Assembly: GCA_006538405.1 (NCBI GenBank)
Contig: BJKQ01000013.1
Span: 930,001-994,000 of the forward strand
Origin: Hansfordia pulvinata
Taxonomy: Eukaryota > Ascomycota > Sordariomycetes > Xylariales
DNA length: 64,000 bases
Direction of reading: 5' to 3'
Each line of letters starts with the position of its first letter. Positions within the stretch are counted from its first letter, which is position 1. This document shows, piece by piece, positions 57,418-64,000 of the stretch. The notes beneath the pieces were generated by a model. The model did no database searches. It saw nothing but the letters and a program-made list of their open reading frames with translations, and was not told the DNA's origin. A program made the translations under genes and the position numbers.

Positions 57418-58894
57418 TACGGGTAAATTGCCTGATCCAGCACATTCGTAAATGGCCCCGTGCGAACATCGCCCTGCACCTGGCAAATGTGGCGGCACGA
57501 GTCTGCGCTCGGATCCGCGCGTAGGACTCGATACGGTCACTAAAACATTACCCAAGATGGCTCGGTGGCAGATACCTTTCGCGGCCCCTTGATGGTCACA
57601 CAATCTTCTCGCGGTCCATGATCTGGAAGATGGAGATGCTACAGGGGTTCAGGCTATTATACGTAGACTCTTCACGCCACATGCCACAGGGAAAAGGTCA
57701 AGACACAATCCGGCCCTCCGCCCGACCGTTCCGATATTGAATGCCTGTGTCTCATCCCCCACGACTCACGCACAAGGCTCATACGCTCGGAGTGCAGCCC
57801 CTTTGGCAGGGCAAGAAAACCCCGCCCAGGTGGCCGGATCCTTCGGGTCCGAGGCCTCGCGCAAAGCCCTGGTTGAGCGGAAGCATGATTAGAACCCGGC
57901 CGGGCAGCAACCACCTCCTTCACTTCGCCACGGTATGGCGCTACGTGGCCGGCCGTGAGCCTGGTCGTGGCGAACGCCTAGGTCGTGCGTGTCGTTGCAT
58001 TGTGCACCGCGCTGACTGGGTGTCCCGGCTGGGACTCTTCTGTGGCGACAATTCCAGAGCGAAGCTTATTCCTTCCGAGGGCCAGACTGGGTATACATAC
58101 TAGAGATGGTCTGGCCGCCGCTGTCCACCATGTGTGTTGCGTACTGCGGAATTTCCGGAAGGGCGTATCCGAACCTCGCAAAGAGAATGGACCGAAAGGG
58201 CCAGGGACCAGACTTTCCAGTCGCCCCTCACTCAGATTACATGTCTTTTGCCTCTGCTGTTACTATATCCCGCCCACGAAATTCACACCTCATCGCCCCG
58301 ACCCTCTGGGCCTTTCGGATGGCATCTCGTGCCGGCGGCGGTGCAGAGCCCTTGGCACGTGTCGGCATTTACATCAGCGGCAAAGACGAGGACACCGGCA
58401 TCCTTGTGTATGCCGCAAAACCCGCTTAAATAGGTTAAAGAGTCTGGGGGAAAACCTCGAAGGTATTAAGCAGGGAACAGGGGCCTTCACGGGGCTAAAA
58501 GTAACCGGCACAAGACAGCGGATTCTAACTAAAGTACTCGTACTTGCACCCGAGGCGGCACAGCTGCAAAGCAAATCAGCGACCCTACGTCTAGTGGCAA
58601 GTGGGCGGCATGAGGCTTACTCGTAGTCATTGAGCCTTGTTGCCTCTCGCCATCCACGCGCCCGTAGAGAGCAGTCGCCGCACGGATGAGCGCCCCCCAA
58701 ATGGATTGCGCAGAGCAGCCGAGGCTGGTAATCGAGGGGAAACAATAACCAGTGTGTCCTCGCATTATTTAAAACCCCCTAAACGGCCCGGGAATAGAAT
58801 TCTGCCTGAGAGATACCTGCAAACCAGATCCAACCCACGAGCTTTCTTCCCACCCCTCCTCCGCCTTTCACACGACTCCCCGCTACTAGCAAGG
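57418..58894. other. Intergenic, no gene seen
   Basis: About 1.5 kb of moderate GC. A TATTTAAAA-like TATA element at about 58766-58774 lies 120 bp before the next start codon. ACTCGTA motifs occur at 58533 and 58620. Confidence 0.45.
58763..58776 (+). promoter_or_regulatory. TATA-like element of the small secreted protein gene
   Basis: CATTATTTAAAACC stands about 120 bp upstream of the start codon at 58895, a plausible distance for a short leader. It is judged by eye only. Confidence 0.4.
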
Positions 58895-59464
58895 ATGCAG
58901 GTTAAAACCGCCCTCTTCGGGCTGTGGCTGCTCAACGCGTCGGCGGCCCTCGCCCATCCCCGCCCTGGCGGCCCCGCCGGTGCAGGGGAGACGGCCGTCG
59001 AAGCCAGCGAGACCGCGCTCTTCAGACGGGAGGGGTCGGACTCGGACGACGCAGTATGGCCGGAAGTGAAAGAGAACGGCGGCGGTGAATACGAAGCCAC
59101 CATCCCTTTCACCCCTTACATCTGGGTGCTCACCAAGAAAGGGGAGAAGGAACCGAGGCCCGACTACGATCCCCAGGAGACCGCCAAGATCGCATATTCC
59201 TATTGGGAAAGGTCAGCTAAAGAAGGCGGGAGCCGCTTCGGGCTCGATTGGCCGAAGTCTAAGCCGACGTTCCAGATGCGATTCAAGACGCTGAAGGCCG
59301 GGTCGGACGACATCTCGAAAATAGACAAATACAACATCATGAAGACGGCCTTCGGTATACAGGGCGGGACCCGTGCTGAGAAGTTGGAAGGAAAGTTATA
59401 CGAGGGCCCGGTGCACGACGGCAAGGCGGTCGGCGAGCTGACCATGGAAGTCCTTGACGGCTAG
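58895..59464 (+). CDS. Small secreted protein of unknown function, 189 aa
   Basis: A single exon. The signal peptide MQVKTALFGLWLLNASAALA is followed by a short pro-like region rich in Gly/Pro/Ala/Glu ending in LFRREG, where the dibasic RR could be a Kex2-type cleavage site. The mature part contains YEATIPFTPYIWVLTKKGEK, a Lys/Glu-rich middle, FGLDWPKSKPTFQMRFKTLK and a C-terminal EGPVHDGKAVGELTMEVLDG. It has no cysteine, unlike most effectors of this size. I do not recognise the family. Codon use is less GC-biased than that of neighbours such as the glycosyltransferase gene, which may hint at a more recent origin or different constraint. It has a TATA-like element upstream and no introns. 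Confidence 0.65.
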   Translation: MQVKTALFGLWLLNASAALAHPRPGGPAGAGETAVEASETALFRREGSDSDDAVWPEVKENGGGEYEATIPFTPYIWVLTKKGEKEPRPDYDPQETAKIAYSYWERSAKEGGSRFGLDWPKSKPTFQMRFKTLKAGSDDISKIDKYNIMKTAFGIQGGTRAEKLEGKLYEGPVHDGKAVGELTMEVLDG

Positions 59465-60676
59465 AATGCGCGCTTCACCTAAAAGGATCGCATGGCTATC
59501 AGCGGCCCTTGGTATGGAACAGGGCAGAAATCCAGAAGGGAGGTCTGACGATGGTTCATCATGCATTACGTTCAGCTAGCATATAGGCCTATTAACGAAT
59601 ATAATACTGCCGCGATAATGTAGTCCAGCCTTGTTATCGGGCGGTGAGAGTCGACGCGTGATAGCTGGCGAGTCGCGCGTGTCAACTGGGCTCCGAGGGC
59701 TGATTGTCCAAGACTTCGCGGGGCTGCGGTCATGACGCAGCCAGTGACCTGCGTCAGCGTTGGCCAACGGGCAAGACGCAGCCGTCCTTTCTTTGCCGGC
59801 GAAGGGCGCCCGTCCGTGGACCGCCGCGAGGTCGCAGCTCTCACAAGCCGATCCGCGAAGACAACTTGTATTCAAGCAGCGGGTCCGGGCTTGGCTTCCT
59901 GTCCCACACCACCGCGGAGCACAGCGACCACACAGCTAGATGTACGGTTGCGATGGCAGCATCATGGCGCCGACAAGCCTACCCCGGTGTCTTCTTTCCA
60001 CTGAGCCCACCAGTCGGGCATCCAGATCTGGCGTCTGTCTTGCCGCCACGTGCGCCGACCTGGCAGCGAAAAGTGTGCAACCAGGCCCGAGCACAGGCGC
60101 GTCTCTGCTTTCCGACCAAAGAGCCTGGAGACAAGTAGGTGTCCCTGATAGCCTGCGCCAGGCTCAAAGCCCACGCGGGTACTTTGAGAGAAGCCAGGCG
60201 GCATTGCTGCTGATTGACTCTGGTCTTCACCACTGCAATCTGACGACCAGTCCGGCCGCCCGCGTTGGATGACAGAGCACCACTTCCGTCTTGCTTTCTC
60301 CTGGTCGTTGACTTTTAGTCGCAGTAGATGCCCCGGGCCTGGCCGACGGCGTTCAGCAGCACAACGTGCGACGGAGCGCAAGCACAGCACGGTAACGGAG
60401 CTCCCGTCTCTAGACTCAGTAGATCCCGCACCACGCGTTTCGGTTGAGTACGAACGAGACTGCGCCCGCGATCGGCCTCTGCAAGCGCCGCTGAACTCCG
60501 TGGGCGGACTGTTCCCGGGAGCTGCGCAAACGAAAGCCTTCAACACGTCCTGACGCAGGGTGCGCGCCGAGGGCGGTCCCAGTCTCGCGGAGCCAAGCAG
60601 GACGCCCGAGCAGAGGACCGGCTTGTCGATGTGAATGTATACGAGTACGCACACAAAACGCGCTGGCCTGTTCCGC
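59465..60676. other. Intergenic, no gene seen
   Basis: 1.2 kb between convergent genes. Long ORFs exist on both strands (for example 59962-60792, minus) but resemble no protein and show no splice or codon support. Confidence 0.45.
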
Positions 60677-62178
60677 TCACACAGCCTCGGTCGCCTCGTC
60701 GTCATCGCCGCCCCCGCGCGCGATGCGCGCAGCCATCTCCTCGACAGCGGCGGCGTGCTCGTCGGCCAGGCGCCCGGCGTCGTTGGCCTCAAAGTCGTAG
60801 TCGAAGGGCATGTCGTCGGTCAGGCGGCCGCCCACCTGGTCGCCGGCGCCGTGCGAGCTCTTGCCGCCGACGTGCTGGATCAGCACGGGGGTGACGGCCC
60901 ACCGCAGCAAGCCCCCCGAGCGCTCGGCGTGGTCCTCGAGGAACGTGTCGACCGCCGCGTGCCCGTCCCCGCGGCTGCCCCGGTACAGGGGCAGCAGGGA
61001 GCCGTCCACCTGGGCCTGCGGGAAGACCAGCCCCTGCGCGCAGCAGCCGTACCGGCTCATCAGCTCAACCCCGGCGGCGCGGGGCGCGACGCAGTGCCGC
61101 CCCGCGGCGAAGAAGAGCCCCACGGACATGGGGAAGCAGACGCCCACCAGGACCGCCAGGGCCGCCGGGCCCAGCAGCCCGGAGCGCGCCTTGGGCCACC
61201 GCCGCCGGGCCAGCAGGAGCGCCCCCGCGAGGGCCAGCAGCGCCGCCGAGCTGTACGCCGCGTACGAGGGCCACTCCTCGCTGTTCCAGCCCAGGAGGCG
61301 GCCGTCGTAGAAGATGCGGAGGTATAGAACTGCTCAGAGGGGCGTTGGGTCAGCCTGGATTGCTTTTTTATCTATCGAAAGGAGGGGTTTTGCCGGAGGA
61401 TAAAGACAGGGGGTGAATGGGCCGGGAGGGAACGGAAGGGGGCCTGGAACGAACAGCTGTCTTTCCCCATCTCCCTGGTCTTCTCGGTCGCCACGCGCAG
61501 CGCCTCCATGACGCGGTGGTACCAGCCGTCGAGGGCGATGACGTCGTCCTCGAGCGTCATGGTGTAGCGAGGGCGGACGCGGGCGCACTCCTCGAGGAGC
61601 ACCGTGTAGTCGAGCTTCTGCTTGCGCGCGTGCGCGGAATAGCTGCCGCTGTCGGGCCCGTCCTCGAGCTCGCGGACCAGCGCCGCCGTCCCGTCGTCCG
61701 CCGGGTACGTGGGCAGGCTGTCGGCCATGGCGCGGAGCCAGGGCTGCCCGTGGTCCTCGTGGCGCGACTGGTTGGCGTGGGCCAGGAACGCGACGACGTG
61801 CACGCGCTGCCTCTCCAGCGGGTCCAAGCCCTCGAGCACCGAGCCCAGCGTCTCCCGCAGGTACGAGAAGCCGTGCCGGCTGACCGAGCTGATGCCCACG
61901 CAGATGTCGGGCCGCGTCGCCGGCGCCGTCGTGCTGTTGCGGCCGACGCTGTCGCCGCCGTGCTCCAGCAGCTTCTGGCCCTGCGCCGCCGCGAACCGCC
62001 GCGCCTCCACCTTGCGGAACGCCGAGTACTGCAGCACGTGGGCCGTGTCCGGGCGGAAGAAGATGGACGACGGGTCGCGGTGGCACGCCGACCGCAGGTA
62101 CGCGGCCACCAGGCAGTAGCAGATGAGAAACCCGCCGAGCAGCATGGCGGCGCTGCGGTGCTGCGCGTTGGCGAGCAT
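60677..62178 (-). CDS. PGAP4-like glycosyltransferase (GPI-GalNAc transferase type), 458 aa, two exons
   Basis: Exon 1 is 62178-61455 and exon 2 is 61329-60677; the GTTCGT donor and CAG acceptor close the phase (459 codons). An N-terminal membrane helix (AMLLGGFLICYCLVAAYL) precedes a GT-A-type domain with GISSVSRHGFSYLRETLGSV, VVAFLAHANQSRHEDHGQPW and the metal-binding acidic motif MTLEDDV (residues 210-212). After the intron comes LYLRIFYDGRLLGWNSEEWP, then two adjacent hydrophobic segments and a C-terminal part of the catalytic domain (LMSRYGCCAQGLVFPQAQVD). A GT domain interrupted by a membrane hairpin and the FYxxRLLGWNSEEW stretch are characteristic of PGAP4/TMEM246 and its fungal relatives. 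The mammalian enzyme adds GalNAc to the GPI-anchor mannose in the Golgi. The fungal reaction is inferred. Start at the second Met (residue 12) is possible. Confidence 0.83.
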
Positions 62179-64000
62179 GGCGGCGGCGGCGGCGGCTGTC
62201 GAGGAAGGAGGCCTGCGTTGCAGGTGGGGAGTTTGTCGATTCCTGAACTTCTGGTCGTCGTGTCGCGTGAGCCTCTTGGCGAAGTCGACCTCAGTCTAGC
62301 TGGGCACTCGGCGCTGCCCCTGTCGTGCTCCGGCAGGCGAGCGCAGCTTTGCGGGGCGAAGAATCGAAGAAAGATGCCGAGGGGTCGGTGACTCGGGGTT
62401 CGCAAAGCCGGGAGCCAAGAGTCCTGGGCGGTGTGCTTGTCGTCGTGACTAGATACAGTCCATGTTATTGTGAGCTTTCGCAAGCGCTCTCGTGGCAAGC
62501 AAGTGGATCGTGGTGTTGAGAGAGAGAGAGACAAAGAATACCGCCACCAACACGCCGGTTTTCGGGAGAAACGCCAGCGGAGCAGAGAGCAGGCAGCCAA
62601 GGGAGCATCGTGTCTAACTTAAAGCTGGCCAGGCACGTGCCAGGGCTCTGCGGGCCTTCGCTAGGCGGGCAAATCGAGCTGAGGGAAGGAGTGTTGAATC
62701 CCTGCCAAGTCCGCCAAGAAGCACGTCTCCAAGTGTGCCCGGCGGCGGAGATTGTGGCATCGAAGCCCACCCCCGGCCGCAGACGTGTCTGGCCAGCTGT
62801 CTCTGACTGGCCCGCTCTCTGCCGGGCCTTTCTAGAGGGCTTGGCGGATCGAGGCGGCCCCCACTGGCCGTACTCTGCGGCCAACTCCTCCCGCGCACGT
62901 AGCGGATGTACGAGTAGGGGTGGATTTCCAGGCGACGCGAGCCCTGCTGAGAGCCTGATGCTTGGTGTCTCTGACTGAAGTTACGAGTGCTCGCATTATG
63001 CCGCAGATCGAAAAGAAGCGCATACTCGTACGAGGAGCCGGGAGGGCGTGGAGGGCACGGATAGCAGTTCGGCCCGAGTCCACCAGATGATACTCGTATG
63101 TGCATCGCAAGCCAGACACCTAAGTATAGGGCTCGGCAAGGTTGCCGATCCATGGGCCGCCCACCGGATGGAGCAAGCTGGCCAACCGTTGGTCGCTGTG
63201 TGAACGTAGGGCTGGGCGGCTGGATGCGTCCACGACTTTTCAGCCGGCGTAGTGAACAACCCCTTACTTGTATTCCAGTCTGGATTCAGGTCTTGTGAGT
63301 TGAGAAAAGCGCGCTGTTCAACTACCACTGCTCAAAAAGCCTCCGTCCGACTTTGCAGCGTTGCGTGAATGGAAAAGACAATGGATCTTGGCGTGTGGAG
63401 CACGAGTCCGGCAGTGACTAACATCCTAAGGGATTCAGAGCTGAAAACAGGGTGCCCCGGTGGAGCTCCTCGGGTTGGCGCTGTTGTGGGGAGACCCTGG
63501 AGCATTCACGGGCGGTGGTTCTTCGAGACGAGTCGGTCTTGTCAATTCTGTTGGCTTATAGCCCTTCGGCCTCACGCAGGGCGATTTGCATTGGATAAGA
63601 CATTGCTATTCGCTTCGCACGAATAAGTCTTCCCACAACAGAGTCGAAGAAATGATGAGTGGTCGCATCACACGTTCCAGCTTCTCCAAGCCGCGGTCCC
63701 TACGCTCTGCATCATCAGGCCTCTGGTACCAGATTCCCTGGGCGGGCCAGGCTTTCGCCGTGAAGTCCTGCTGGTGCAGCTCTCGTGGATTGAAGTGGTT
63801 CCCGACGCAATGCAGCCAGATGGACTTCTTCCATTGGCCTGCCTTAAAAGTTGAGCGAGGGCCGATCGAAATCAATATCGAGCTAGCATTCTGATCGTGG
63901 GACCCGGGCATCCGGCTCGGCTCTCTTGGTCGTTGATCTGACCCCCAGTGATCCGCTGGTTGTTATTCGAGTCTGATTTCCGAGTCTTTGGCAACAGTCC
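62179..64000. other. Intergenic to window edge, no gene seen
   Basis: Upstream of the glycosyltransferase there is a GA tract near 62517-62531 and Leu/Ser-coding shadows. ACTCGTA motifs occur near 62910, 63023 and 63092. A gene beginning beyond the window may have its promoter here; no coding sequence is supported. Confidence 0.4.

Noticed and set aside
61417..62391. 324-aa plus-strand ORF over the glycosyltransferase
   Set aside because: Antisense shadow: the minus strand carries the family motifs and closes the intron phase.
1..64000. CRISPR array, bacterial operon or secondary-metabolite cluster
   Set aside because: No spaced direct repeats; genes have spliceosomal introns; no synthase, tailoring-enzyme set or cluster regulator was seen.

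Overview
The window looks like nuclear chromosomal DNA of a filamentous ascomycete, most likely a GC-rich Sordariomycete (a Chaetomiaceae/Sordariales-type genome is my guess, not a proof). The reasons are: genes with several short introns carrying GTAAGT/GTGAGT-type donors and CTAAC/CTGAC branch sites; G/C-ending codons; fungal-only families (DUF6536, CFEM-type rhodopsin-like receptors, ARN/Sit1 siderophore transporters); and one sharply AT-rich block with repeat-induced point mutation (RIP). I spliced the genes by hand, and in most models every intron phase closes.

Layout. 0.1-9.1 kb: a six-cysteine small secreted protein (-), a 506-aa secreted or membrane protein with nine exons (-), a 97-aa LEA-like protein (-) and an EutQ-like cupin (+). 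10.9-12.2 kb: a Cys/His-rich ORF (+) with no convincing start codon. 12.2-18.2 kb: six kilobases with no recognisable gene, but dense in ACTCGTA/TACGAGT motifs. 18.2-20.3 kb: a seven-exon rhodopsin-like membrane protein (+) with a 15-histidine tract. 24.0-26.7 kb: a membrane-anchored TAP-like alpha/beta hydrolase (+) with a one-base frameshift. 27.27-34.71 kb: a complete but RIP-ruined Ty3/Gypsy LTR retrotransposon on the minus strand (129-bp LTRs, 5-bp target duplication, recognisable RT and RNase H remnants). 34.9-37.2 kb: an ARN/Sit1 siderophore transporter (-), intact in exon structure but carrying two nonsense codons, 200 bp from the element. 39.05-39.77 kb: an AA1-like secreted protein (-). 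43.4-45.2 kb: a tannase/feruloyl esterase (-), frameshifted. 46.6-48.0 kb: a guanine deaminase (-) with three apparent one-base losses. 49.5-51.0 kb: an Old Yellow Enzyme (-). 53.0-54.2 kb: an NTF2-like protein (+) with an optional membrane-helix exon. 54.65-57.4 kb: a DUF6536 membrane protein (+). 58.9-59.5 kb: a small secreted protein (+). 60.7-62.2 kb: a PGAP4-type GPI-GalNAc transferase-like protein (-).

The genes do not form an obvious pathway or biosynthetic cluster; there is no synthase, P450 set or shared regulator. Secreted and surface proteins are over-represented (three small secreted proteins, an esterase, a receptor-like protein, a siderophore transporter). Two broader signals deserve attention. 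The first is RIP and probable RIP leakage into the transporter next to the retrotransposon. The second is a series of one-base losses in short G or C runs that break three otherwise good genes and point to consensus sequence error more than gene decay. I did not find a clearly new biological system. The best leads are the dispersed ACTCGT palindromes, the optional transmembrane exon of the NTF2-like gene and the uncharacterised nine-exon protein.
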